This document shows positions 9,023 through 16,965 of a DNA stretch of 64,000 nucleotides, piece after piece. The stretch lies in assembly GCF_000765145.1 (NCBI RefSeq), contig NZ_JMGA01000001.1, positions 40,973 through 104,972 on the forward strand, read 5' to 3'. The DNA is from Desulfosporosinus sp. HMP52 (GTDB lineage: Bacteria; Bacillota; Desulfitobacteriia; Desulfitobacteriales; Desulfitobacteriaceae). Under the pieces are notes generated by a model. The model saw only the letters and a list, made by a program, of their open reading frames with translations. It had not been told where the DNA came from and did not search any database. Made by a program: the position numbers and the translations under genes. Position 1 is the stretch's first letter. Each line of letters opens with the position of its first letter.

Positions 9023-10324
9023 TTAACAGCTATGCTTGGTTGTGTTCAGATACTTAGAAACAATTTCCATAGCACAATACTTCCCGCACATGGCGCAGGC
9101 CGTAGATTCCCCGCTGTTACGGGTTTTCCTGATCTCTTCCGCTCTGGGCGGGTCTATGGCCAGTTCCAATTGTCTTTTCCAGTCCAGTTGCTTGCGGGCC
9201 AGAGACATTTCCAAATCCCACTGCCAGGCTTCTTTACTCCCTTTGGCCAGATCGCCGGCATGGGCAGCAATCCGGGCGGCTATAACTCCCTCCCGCACCT
9301 GATCAGCACTGGGTACTCCGATATGTTCAGCAGGGGTGACATAACAAAGAAATTCCGCCCCTGCCCAGGCACTGAGGGCACCTCCTATTGCAGCATTGAT
9401 ATGGTCATAACCGGCAGCAATATCCGTCAGCAATGGCCCGAAGACAAAATAGGGAGCACCCTGACAAAGACTCTTCTGCAAAGTAACCGTGGCCTTCACA
9501 TGCTCAAGAGGCATATGCCCGGGACCTTTAATCATAATTTGGACCCCCGCTGCCCTGGCCCGTCTGACCAGTTCTCCTAGGATAACCAATTCCTGAACCT
9601 GGGCTCCGTCCAGGGAATCTGCCAGACACCCCGGCCTCATCCCATCAGCCAGGCTGAGAGTAACATTATATTTCCGGGCAATTGCCAAGACCCGGTCATA
9701 TTGTTGATAAAGAGGATTTTCACATTCATTGGCAACCATCCAGCCGATCAAATGAGCACCTCCGTAACTCACCAGGGGATCAATGCGGCCATCTTTCTTG
9801 GCTCGTTCCACAACATCCATGGTCGTTGCACAGTGTAAGGCCAAGAAGTCAACGCCGTCTGCCGCCTGCCGTTCAATAACCTCAAACATTTCCTCGGCTG
9901 TCATTTTCACTGTGGAACCGTACTTTTTCCCAGCTTCAGCGATGGCCTGATAAACAGGGAGTGTGCCAACGGGTACGGAAGCAGAATTCAGGGTTTCTAG
10001 GCGCATGGCATCAATATCGCCGCTGACGCTCAGATCCATGAGAGCATCTGTACCTGCCAACAAGGCTGTTTTGACCTTGCCGACTTCTTCACTAATGGAA
10101 GCTTCACTGCCGTAAAGACCGATACTGGCACTAACCTTTGTCCGCAGCCCCTTGCCAATACCTACAGGAATAAGCGTCTTATGGTTGATATTTCCGGGGA
10201 TGACAATTGTACCCGCTGCAACTCCCTGCCTGATAAATTCCGGGGAGACTTTCTCCCGAGCTGCTACCTGCTCCATTTCAGAAGTAATTGTTCCTTCCAA
10301 GGCCCTTGTTAATAAACTCATCAT
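9023..10324 (-). CDS. ThiC-family radical SAM enzyme, probable 5-hydroxybenzimidazole synthase subunit (BzaA/BzaB/BzaF type), first copy
   Basis: 433 aa; AAAGGAGG precedes tandem ATGs (10324 and 10321). It shares the family blocks with the downstream copy but is clearly diverged from it: MDLSVSGDID, RPGCLADSLDGAQ, GYDHINAAIGGA, LCYVTPAEHIGVP. The normally acidic EGPGH motif reads IKGPGHMP, a Glu to Lys change. The C-terminal cluster motif is CAMCGKYC (CX2CX3C). Two non-identical adjacent ThiC paralogs under B12 control match the bzaA-bzaB arrangement of anaerobes. I cannot say which copy is A and which is B. No methyltransferase (bzaC, bzaE) or bzaD follows, so 5-hydroxybenzimidazole would be the predicted end product here. 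Confidence 0.72.
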   Translation of the reverse strand: MMSLLTRALEGTITSEMEQVAAREKVSPEFIRQGVAAGTIVIPGNINHKTLIPVGIGKGLRTKVSASIGLYGSEASISEEVGKVKTALLAGTDALMDLSVSGDIDAMRLETLNSASVPVGTLPVYQAIAEAGKKYGSTVKMTAEEMFEVIERQAADGVDFLALHCATTMDVVERAKKDGRIDPLVSYGGAHLIGWMVANECENPLYQQYDRVLAIARKYNVTLSLADGMRPGCLADSLDGAQVQELVILGELVRRARAAGVQIMIKGPGHMPLEHVKATVTLQKSLCQGAPYFVFGPLLTDIAAGYDHINAAIGGALSAWAGAEFLCYVTPAEHIGVPSADQVREGVIAARIAAHAGDLAKGSKEAWQWDLEMSLARKQLDWKRQLELAIDPPRAEEIRKTRNSGESTACAMCGKYCAMEIVSKYLNTTKHSC

Positions 10325-10398
10325 TATCCTCCTTTGAACCTCTTATTGCTCACAATAATTCCTATTAATTGTCTGTTATCTGCCTACCCTCCCTTTTT

Positions 10399-11799
10399 TT
10401 AACCGGTTTCCTGCTCAACAACCGGAACGGGATAAATCCCGTCGAAACACGCTGTACAAAACTCCTTAGGACGCCGCAAAACTTGAAGCATGCCTTTTAA
10501 ACTAAGGTATTGCAGGCTGTCCGCCCCCACATATTGCCTGATTTCTTCGAGAGTCCGCCGGGCAGCAACAAGTTCAGCAGCTGAAGGAATATCTATGCCA
10601 TAATAACAGGGAAAGCTTAAGGGAGGAGAAGCCACCAGAAGATGAACCTCTTTTGCCCCTGCTTCTCTGAGCATTCGGATAATTTGACAACTGGTGGTTC
10701 CCCGGACAAGAGAATCGTCCACGACTACTACCCTTTGCCCTTGAATTACATCGCTGATAACATCAAATTTCATCCTGACAGCCAGTTCCCGATTCTTCTG
10801 TCCAGGCTTGATGAAAGTCCTCCCTATGTACCTGTTTCTAAGCAAACCTTCCCGGAAGGGCAAACCGCATTCCTCGGCGTATCCCATGGCCATTGCCGTC
10901 CCGGACTCGGGAATTGAAATCACCAGGTCTCCAGCCACCGGATGCTCTCTGGCCAACTCACTGCCAAACTTTCTGCGAACTGAATTCACGGAACTGCCGT
11001 CCATCACACTATCTGAACGTGCCAAGTAAATGTATTCAAAAATACACAGGCGTCTGCACCCTCCCGGAAAGCTCTGTCTGAAATTAACCCCGTTTTTATC
11101 AATAATTACACCCTCTCCGGGATCAATTTCCCTGACTAACTCTCCGCCGGCAGCCTTAAGGGCACAGGTTTCTGAAGCCAGTATATAACCTGATTCCATC
11201 CCTTTCAGTTTCCCCAGGCATAATGGCCTCATTCCGTAAGGGTCCCTCAGGCCAATGAGACTGTTTTCTGTCATTAGCACCAAGGAATAAGAACCGGATA
11301 TTTCCTTCAGAAAGAGTTCAAGGAGTTGCTCCAGGGAGAAATTTCTGTAATGGGCCAGAAATCTCAAAAAGATTTCACTATCCAGGTTTGGATAACCGAA
11401 TGATCCGGTTTGGTCCAGCCGTTTTTTTAATTGACAGGCATTCGTTATATTCCCATTATGGGCTACTGCCACACTGCCCTTGTCATCTTTATACAATAAA
11501 GGCTGAGCATTAGCTTCCGAACTGTCGCCGCCGGTGGAATACCTGACATGTCCGATTGCTATATTCCCCTTTAATACAGATAAACTAGCTTTATTGAAGA
11601 CTTCCGTAACCAGACCCATTTTTTTGTGCACTTTGATTTGCTTCCCGTCTGAAACCGCTATACCGGCACTTTCCTCTCCCCTATGCTGCAGTGCGTTGAG
11701 ACCATAGTAGGTTTTCAGGGACACATTATTTCCCGGAGCATAAATACCCAATACACCACATTCATCCCGAGGTTTATCATGAAATTCCCAAGGGCACAT
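10399..11799 (-). CDS. purF: Amidophosphoribosyltransferase (glutamine PRPP amidotransferase)
   Basis: Makes 5-phosphoribosylamine from PRPP and glutamine, the first step towards AIR and purines. I chose the ATG at 11799 (AGGAGGAG upstream). The longer frame would translate the riboswitch terminator. The nucleophile Cys14 (DECGVLGIY) follows a 13-residue propeptide. The four Fe-S cysteines of the Bacillus-type enzyme are recognisable (RRLCIFEYIY, FPCYYGID, FCTACF), as is the PRPP loop VVVVDDSLVRGTTS. It is the first gene behind the cobalamin riboswitch, 74 bases before the ThiC paralogs and away from any pur operon in this window. This suggests a dedicated copy feeding AIR to lower-ligand synthesis. 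Confidence 0.93.
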   Translation of the reverse strand: MCPWEFHDKPRDECGVLGIYAPGNNVSLKTYYGLNALQHRGEESAGIAVSDGKQIKVHKKMGLVTEVFNKASLSVLKGNIAIGHVRYSTGGDSSEANAQPLLYKDDKGSVAVAHNGNITNACQLKKRLDQTGSFGYPNLDSEIFLRFLAHYRNFSLEQLLELFLKEISGSYSLVLMTENSLIGLRDPYGMRPLCLGKLKGMESGYILASETCALKAAGGELVREIDPGEGVIIDKNGVNFRQSFPGGCRRLCIFEYIYLARSDSVMDGSSVNSVRRKFGSELAREHPVAGDLVISIPESGTAMAMGYAEECGLPFREGLLRNRYIGRTFIKPGQKNRELAVRMKFDVISDVIQGQRVVVVDDSLVRGTTSCQIIRMLREAGAKEVHLLVASPPLSFPCYYGIDIPSAAELVAARRTLEEIRQYVGADSLQYLSLKGMLQVLRRPKEFCTACFDGIYPVPVVEQETG

Positions 11800-11826
11800 T
11801 ATCCTCTCCTCCTTAGAAAAAATAAA

Positions 11827-11861
11827 AAACAAAAAAACCCGCAACTCAATAGAGCGCGGAT
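11827..11861 (-). terminator. Riboswitch-controlled terminator upstream of purF
   Basis: ATCCGC and GCGGGT (11856-11861 and 11837-11842 on the complementary strand) form a stem followed by a T7 run. The hairpin lies between the cobalamin aptamer and the purF ribosome binding site, so cobalamin binding would be expected to favour termination. Confidence 0.75.
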
Positions 11862-11884
11862 TTTTCCATCATCCTCACCTAAAC

Positions 11885-12067
11885 CGGCTTATAACGCGAA
11901 GCCGATGCTAAGTATTTTACAGGCAGGTCTCCTGACTCAGGCTCACAGCTTTCTTGCCTCCTTCCTCCTTACAGAGTGGTCATGGCCAAAGCTCCCCTTT
12001 ACAGTGGCGGGTCCGTCCGGGACTTGCACCCGGTTCCCTATTCTCCCTCATTGGGCACCTGTAAAAT
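11885..12067 (-). promoter_or_regulatory. Cobalamin (adenosylcobalamin) riboswitch
   Basis: On the minus strand the aptamer runs from about 12067 to 11915. The closing stem is ATTTTACAGG with CCTGTAAAAT. GGTGCAAGTCCCGGACGGACCCGCCACTG-type core elements include the invariant B12-box GCCACTG. The 3' half reads GAGTCAGGAGACCTGCC. A second hairpin (CGGCTT..AAGCCG, 11885-11904) follows and is the likely expression-platform partner of the terminator at 11827-11861. It controls purF and the two ThiC paralogs. Confidence 0.93.
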
Positions 12068-12088
12068 TATGTTTATTTACTAATGTCA

Positions 12089-12117
12089 ATATTACTTAAG
12101 AAAATCGGGCCTGTCAA
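12089..12117 (-). promoter_or_regulatory. Sigma-A promoter of the riboswitch operon
   Basis: TTGACA (12112-12117), a 17-base spacer and TAATAT (12089-12094) on the minus strand, ending about 20 bases before the cobalamin aptamer. Confidence 0.75.
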
Positions 12118-12236
12118 GTACAACTTCACTGAATTGTCAGAAAAACTACTAAGCCAATTTTTTAATTCCCTGGGTTTCCTTTCTTCCTGGCATTGCCAGG
12201 GAATGAATCAAAGATCTCGCATACGGACAATCATCA

Positions 12237-12279
12237 AGCTGACCCCAGATTCGAATGGTATTCGAATCTGGGGTCAGCT
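12237..12279. repeat. Perfect 20-bp inverted repeat with 3-base loop
   Basis: Arm 12237-12256 (AGCTGACCCCAGATT...) is the exact reverse complement of 12260-12279, separated only by GGT. It lies about 30 bases beyond the stop of the metallophosphoesterase gene. Neither side has a T-tract, so a normal intrinsic terminator is not obvious. A second palindrome (ATTCCCTGG..CCAGGGAAT, 12165-12204) lies close by. It could be a REP-like element or a transposon-end remnant. Confidence 0.8.
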
Positions 12280-12310
12280 CCTCTTTAGCGGTTTCATCCT
12301 CAACTTGCGG

Positions 12311-13363
12311 TTACTTAGAAAAGTCCAGTTGATACTGAGCCTCGGGTAGCCATTCATGTTTGAGAAAGTCACGTCCCTTTACATTAACCACACCATCTTT
12401 AACATCAACAACTAAGCCCTGACTGGCCTCTGGGGCTTGGCGTACTCGACTGGCAGAAGCATCATTGAACATTGTAAAGGTGTCATTAACAACAGAATCA
12501 GGTGAACCTAACTTAATGTGTAAATGACCGACGAAGAGGACGACATTGGGAACCGATTGAAGGATTTTTGCCAGTTCTTTCTGTTGTACCACTAAATTGT
12601 ACTTTCTTTGGGCTTTGCTATTGGCGGAAAATATGGGTTGATGTAAAAAGACAAACACAGGTTTTTCTGGTGTAAGGTTTTCAGAGATTTTTGATTTCAA
12701 CCATGTTAATTGGGTTTCCGAAAGATAGGCAGCATCACCTATAGTTAGATCAGACATTCTCGACTTTTCGGAGCCAAGAAATATGAAATGAAAACCACTA
12801 ATATAGTGATCAGTATATACCTGACTTCTCCCGGCAAAGTCTAAAAAACGCTGTATTGCCAGAGGATCTGTATCTTGATTTGGGAAAGTATCGGAATTCC
12901 ATGCATTACTGTTTGGATCATGATAGGCTTTGTAGAATTCGTGATTTCCAATGGTGGGCACTATCGGAGTTGTCTTACCTGTATTCGTCCGGACAGACCG
13001 AAGTATTTGGTTAAGAGTCAGATAGTCTTCAGGTGTACCGTCGCCAAGATCACCATTTAATACTACTAAATTAAGCGGCGGTTGTTGATTTACAAAAAGA
13101 TCTTCCAAGGCTGTTCTAAACTTCATTGGAGCAGTTTCGCTGGAAAGAATATGAATATCACTAATAACCGCAAAGCTTACATTATTTTGACTCGATTTCA
13201 GTGCATCGGTTGGTTCGGAAGCTGATGATAAAGCAAGTCCCAGCAAGGGGATTGCTTCTTTTGGATCGGCAGATGTATTAGCAGACTGAAGCCTCTCCTC
13301 AGGAGTAGTAACTGAGTTAAATTCAATTTTTAGACTTAGTGATATGACAGCCAGCAAAAACAA
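12311..13363 (-). CDS. Calcineurin-like metallophosphoesterase, exported or membrane-anchored
   Basis: Binuclear metal-site motifs in order: SDIHI, NGDLGDG, GNHEF, FLHQPI, GHLHIKLG. This is a Mn/Fe/Zn phosphoesterase domain at about residues 60-330; substrate unknown. The N-terminus is hydrophobic (FLLAVISLSL). The listed start is a TTG, but the frame stays open upstream and encodes KAKKLWIIG before it, completing a classical signal sequence. No ATG, GTG or TTG exists there. An ATT at 13393 with GAGGG about 8 bases upstream could be an unusual start. Single gene on the minus strand. Confidence 0.82.
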   Translation of the reverse strand: MFLLAVISLSLKIEFNSVTTPEERLQSANTSADPKEAIPLLGLALSSASEPTDALKSSQNNVSFAVISDIHILSSETAPMKFRTALEDLFVNQQPPLNLVVLNGDLGDGTPEDYLTLNQILRSVRTNTGKTTPIVPTIGNHEFYKAYHDPNSNAWNSDTFPNQDTDPLAIQRFLDFAGRSQVYTDHYISGFHFIFLGSEKSRMSDLTIGDAAYLSETQLTWLKSKISENLTPEKPVFVFLHQPIFSANSKAQRKYNLVVQQKELAKILQSVPNVVLFVGHLHIKLGSPDSVVNDTFTMFNDASASRVRQAPEASQGLVVDVKDGVVNVKGRDFLKHEWLPEAQYQLDFSK

Positions 13364-13496
13364 ACCAATTATCCATAACTTTTTAGCTTTAATGAGTATC
13401 CCTCGCTTCTGATGTGATGTCTATAGTGTTGCCATCATTGCCTCAGAACAAATCTCCCACATTATTGTCACTTGCTGTATTCTTCACCCACCTGTT

Positions 13497-14645
13497 TTAT
13501 CTTTCCTTTCTAGCGGGAAACTGAGGAGTCACATCAAAGGTCGCCGAAACATCTTTTAAATGCTCCGTTATCTTTAAATGCTGAGGGCAGGCTTGTTCAC
13601 ATTGTTTACAGTCTATACAGTCACTTGCCTTACCATGATTTGCCGCCAGGTTCAAATAATAGACAAACTGACTGGAAAAGCCATCAGTCATAGCACGTTT
13701 TGTACTGTTATATAAGGCGAAGTAGTCTGGTATAGCTATCTTTTTCGGGCAGCCCTTTTCACAATATCTGCAGATTGTACAGGGAATTGCCGTATTTTCA
13801 TTGATAATTTCGCTGACCTGATTGATAATCTTGTACTCCTCTAGATTCAGAGGTTGGAAGTCTGCCATATAGGACGTATTGTCAAGCACCTGTTCTAAGG
13901 TATTCATGCCACTCAGAACCATGTTTACTCCTTCTTGACTGGCGGCAAATCGTATTGCCCAGGATGGAATGGATGCTTTCGGATCATATTCCTTCATTAT
14001 TATATCTGCTTTTTCAGGAACTAATGCCAGAGAGCCTCCTTTACAGGGTTCCATGACAATAATTGGTTTGTTATGTTTTCTGGCTATCTCATAGCACCTT
14101 CTGGACTGAATGCTTGGATTTTCCCAGTCAATATAATTTATCTGTAACTGAACGAAATCCAATTCCGGATGAGCTGTTAAAATCTCATCTAGTAATTCCG
14201 GTGTATCGTGGAATGACATACCAAAGCTCTTTATTTTGCCTTCTTTCTTTTTATTAATTCCAAAACTAAAACTGTCAAGTTCACAAGCTTTCTTGTATGA
14301 TATAACACCAATATTGTGGAGCAGATAATAATCGAAATATTCCACTCCGCAATTTTCAAGCTGTTCATTAAAGACTGTTTCTTGATCTGCCACAGTTTTT
14401 ACATCTCTCATAGGCAGCTTTGTCGCAAGTGCAAAACTATCCCTGTGATGTCTTTTTACGAGAGCTTCTCTCATTATTTCTTCACTCAGATAGCCATGAT
14501 AGACATAAGCAGTATCAAAATAAGTAAATCCTCTCTCAATAAAGGTATCTACCAGTTTATTTAACGTTTCCAGATCGAAGGATGTCTGGTCATCTTTATC
14601 CAGAAGCGGTAACCTCATACATCCAAAACCCAATTTTTTGTCCAT
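13497..14645 (-). CDS. Aldo/keto reductase with C-terminal [4Fe-4S] ferredoxin domain
   Basis: 382 aa from the ATG at 14645, chosen because AAGGAG lies 6 bases upstream; an ATG five codons earlier has no ribosome binding site. It has an AKR TIM barrel with the tetrad visible (FDTAYVYHG, ALATKLP, YYLLHNIG). Two cluster motifs follow, CTICRYCEKGCP and CIDCKQCEQACP, near the C-terminus. Such ferredoxin-fused AKRs are common in anaerobes; the substrate is unknown. A MerR-type promoter precedes it (14716-14746), so it is probably induced by a stress or xenobiotic ligand. Confidence 0.9.
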   Translation of the reverse strand: MDKKLGFGCMRLPLLDKDDQTSFDLETLNKLVDTFIERGFTYFDTAYVYHGYLSEEIMREALVKRHHRDSFALATKLPMRDVKTVADQETVFNEQLENCGVEYFDYYLLHNIGVISYKKACELDSFSFGINKKKEGKIKSFGMSFHDTPELLDEILTAHPELDFVQLQINYIDWENPSIQSRRCYEIARKHNKPIIVMEPCKGGSLALVPEKADIIMKEYDPKASIPSWAIRFAASQEGVNMVLSGMNTLEQVLDNTSYMADFQPLNLEEYKIINQVSEIINENTAIPCTICRYCEKGCPKKIAIPDYFALYNSTKRAMTDGFSSQFVYYLNLAANHGKASDCIDCKQCEQACPQHLKITEHLKDVSATFDVTPQFPARKER

Positions 14646-14715
14646 TGTATTCTCCTTCATGCTGATTAATTCATTATGGTTTAGAAGCCTAAATTTTTCA
14701 GCTTTCTATATTAAT

Positions 14716-14746
14716 ACTATAACACTTCGAGTTAACTCTAAGTCAA
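14716..14746 (-). promoter_or_regulatory. MerR-type promoter with 19-bp spacer and dyad
   Basis: TTGACT (14741-14746) and TATAGT (14716-14721) are 19 bases apart. The spacer carries the near-perfect dyad CTTAGAGTTAACTCGAAG (14725-14742). The overlong spacer with a centred dyad is the hallmark of MerR-family activation. It drives the aldo/keto reductase gene. No MerR gene is adjacent; one is present at 38415-39218. Confidence 0.75.
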
Positions 14747-14858
14747 GAGTTGATATATAACAGAACCATCGCAATTTCCTGAATTTTGTCTAAGGATATT
14801 TCCTTATATGAGAAGAATTTCTTCTGCCGGGAAAGAAAATGTAGCGAAATAGTTTTAA

Positions 14859-16733
14859 TTATTCTCTATCCATTTGATCGGAAATTAATGCTTCTAGTAG
14901 TATCTCCCCGTAGGCTTGCACACCCGATTCGGTCAGGTGAACACCATCCGGATAAAAATATTCCTCATGGCCACTACTGAGCAAATGCCAATCGATCAGC
15001 TTGATATTTGAGTATGACTCCGCTACCTTTGTCAGGGTCTCATTTACTTCTCTTTCCCAGGGCTTCGGAACCCGGGTATTCACCAGCAAGATTTCCTCGG
15101 CTCTTTCCAGGGAGTCCAAGGTTTTCCTTAACTGTTTCTCCGTAAAGGAACCGTTTGTTCCAAGTTCAAGCATTACAATTTTTCTGAGCTTAGCCTCATC
15201 TTCAAGCCTGGAAATGAGATCCGGAGCCTGATACATCTGCCTGCCCAGTTGTGCGTCGATTATAATACCAGGTAAACGTTTTTGCAAAACAGGCTCTAGA
15301 TTGATCATTAAGGAATCTCCAATGATCGTAATTTCATTCCCCTGGATATCTGTTTTTTTATCCGTTGCCTTAGATCCCTTGGTGGCAGCAATCTCTTCCT
15401 GGTCAGCTGTTTGAGCTAGATTTTGCGACACCTGACTCTTCGCCAAAGCTTTTTCTGAAATATGCATGCCTCCATTGAGGGTTACAAACAATAATAAAAA
15501 CATCAGCAAGATACTCAATGAAATTTTGGTAATGGGGGCCAATGGCCTTTGCCACCATTTAAGGTTAGACCTCCGCCTCCGCAGATATTTCTGTCGTCCG
15601 TACCGGATCGGTTCCTCGATTAAGTAGCGAGACAGCGCGGCCAGGATAATGCTCACCCCAATTTGCCAGAGTGTGCGGGGAAAATTCAAGCCTTCAGTAT
15701 TCACAACCGGATTTGTCAGAATGATGACCGGGTAATGCCATAAGTAAATTCCATAGGAACATTCTCCTACCCAGCGCAAAGGTCCCCATCCGAATATTCT
15801 GCCCAAATAGCTGGCCGGGTGAGCCAGAGCTGCCACCAAACCTGCCGCTGCGACGGAGTAAAGCAAGAGTCCGCCCTGATAGAGAGAGGGTTGGTATTGA
15901 TCTGTTGTTCCGATCATCAATAGTACGACCAATAGCCCTAAGCTTCCTCCTAAATCCAGGGCCAGTCTCTTTTTGCCGGTGAGGCCTGCGTTCATCTTCC
16001 AGTTGGGCCATACCATGGCAAGTGCTGCCCCGACAAGCAATGCAAAAGCACGAGTATCCGTTCCATAGTATACCCTGCTGGGGTCATGGCCCGGTATGTA
16101 AATCATCGCCATTGCCGCAGCGGAAGTCAAGGCTAAAGCCATTGTTCCCCCGATAATCCATTTTCGCTGCAGGCAATAACGTAACCCTATTACTAAAAGA
16201 AGGGGCCAGAAAAGATAAAACTGTTCTTCTACCGCCAAAGACCAGAGGTGTCCCAAGGGAGACGGCGGACCAAAGCTTTCAAAATAGGATACCTGATGGA
16301 AGATCAGATACCAGTTGCTGGTGTAAAACAGCGCTGCCAACGCTTCCTGCTTCAAGGCTGCCAGACGCTCGGGTGCCCAAAGCAAAACCCAGGACATCAC
16401 GCCTGCCAGCATCACAAAAAGAGCCGGCAGCAGCCTACGGGCCCGGCGCAGCCAGAAATCTTTCAAGTCAATTCCTCCGGATAGCTCCCATTGCTTCAAA
16501 AGAATACCGGTGATCAAATATCCGGATAACACAAAGAACAGGCTTACCCCTAAGAGCCCTCCCGGTATCCAAGTCAAATTTAGATGGTAAGCAATCACGG
16601 CAAACACCGCTAAAGCTCTTAGTCCGTCTAATCCCGGCATGTAGCCGATGGACTTCTTCTGCAATCCCCTTGGATGTAAATTCACTTGATTTGTCTTCTT
16701 GCTGCAATTCATGTTCTTATCTTCACTCTCCAA
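14859..16733 (-). CDS. OatA-like O-acyltransferase (acyltransferase_3 plus SGNH domain)
   Basis: 624 aa. The first roughly 400 residues are an integral-membrane acyltransferase-3 domain (about ten hydrophobic helices; GLDGLRALAVFAVIAYH at the start and SLAVEEQFYLFWP). The C-terminal extracytoplasmic SGNH hydrolase-like domain has the Ser block IIGDSLM, the LGTNGS block and the catalytic pair in YPDGVHLTESG. This is the architecture of peptidoglycan O-acetyltransferase OatA and related cell-surface acetylases. The listed start is a TTG. An in-frame ATG at 16712 (MNCSKK) is an alternative. Single gene. Confidence 0.88.
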   Translation of the reverse strand: MESEDKNMNCSKKTNQVNLHPRGLQKKSIGYMPGLDGLRALAVFAVIAYHLNLTWIPGGLLGVSLFFVLSGYLITGILLKQWELSGGIDLKDFWLRRARRLLPALFVMLAGVMSWVLLWAPERLAALKQEALAALFYTSNWYLIFHQVSYFESFGPPSPLGHLWSLAVEEQFYLFWPLLLVIGLRYCLQRKWIIGGTMALALTSAAAMAMIYIPGHDPSRVYYGTDTRAFALLVGAALAMVWPNWKMNAGLTGKKRLALDLGGSLGLLVVLLMIGTTDQYQPSLYQGGLLLYSVAAAGLVAALAHPASYLGRIFGWGPLRWVGECSYGIYLWHYPVIILTNPVVNTEGLNFPRTLWQIGVSIILAALSRYLIEEPIRYGRQKYLRRRRSNLKWWQRPLAPITKISLSILLMFLLLFVTLNGGMHISEKALAKSQVSQNLAQTADQEEIAATKGSKATDKKTDIQGNEITIIGDSLMINLEPVLQKRLPGIIIDAQLGRQMYQAPDLISRLEDEAKLRKIVMLELGTNGSFTEKQLRKTLDSLERAEEILLVNTRVPKPWEREVNETLTKVAESYSNIKLIDWHLLSSGHEEYFYPDGVHLTESGVQAYGEILLEALISDQMDRE

Positions 16734-16876
16734 ATTATGCCAGGCTTTAGATTTTTTACATCATAGCCGTCTCTCCTTTTCACAATACCAAGATTAGAGC
16801 TCAAGTGCTTTACAAAAAGCTTAAATTATATTACGAAAAAGTTACAAATATCGAATAAATGCAGATTATGTAGCAT

Positions 16877-16904
16877 AAAGAAAAAAGAGCGCTTTAAACG
16901 CTCT
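16877..16904 (-). terminator. Terminator of the TetR-SMR operon
   Basis: AGAGCG (16886-16891) pairs with CGCTCT (16899-16904). On the minus strand a T6CTTT tail follows. Confidence 0.85.
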
Positions 16905-16965
16905 AATTAACCTATTTACCTGATTGTTTAGGCCTCCAGTTTTAATGCAGTTGTCCCCGTCACAA

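Noticed and set aside
8687..9580. 297-codon open frame on the plus strand across the two ThiC paralogs
   Set aside because: It is antisense to two strongly conserved genes, has no ribosome binding site, and its composition (Ser/Arg/Leu-rich) is typical of a shadow frame of GC-richer coding sequence.
11800..11844. Longer purF start (15 extra residues, MRVFLFFIF...)
   Set aside because: These codons are the terminator T-run and leader of the riboswitch. The ATG at 11799 has an ideal AGGAGG and gives the usual short propeptide before the catalytic Cys.
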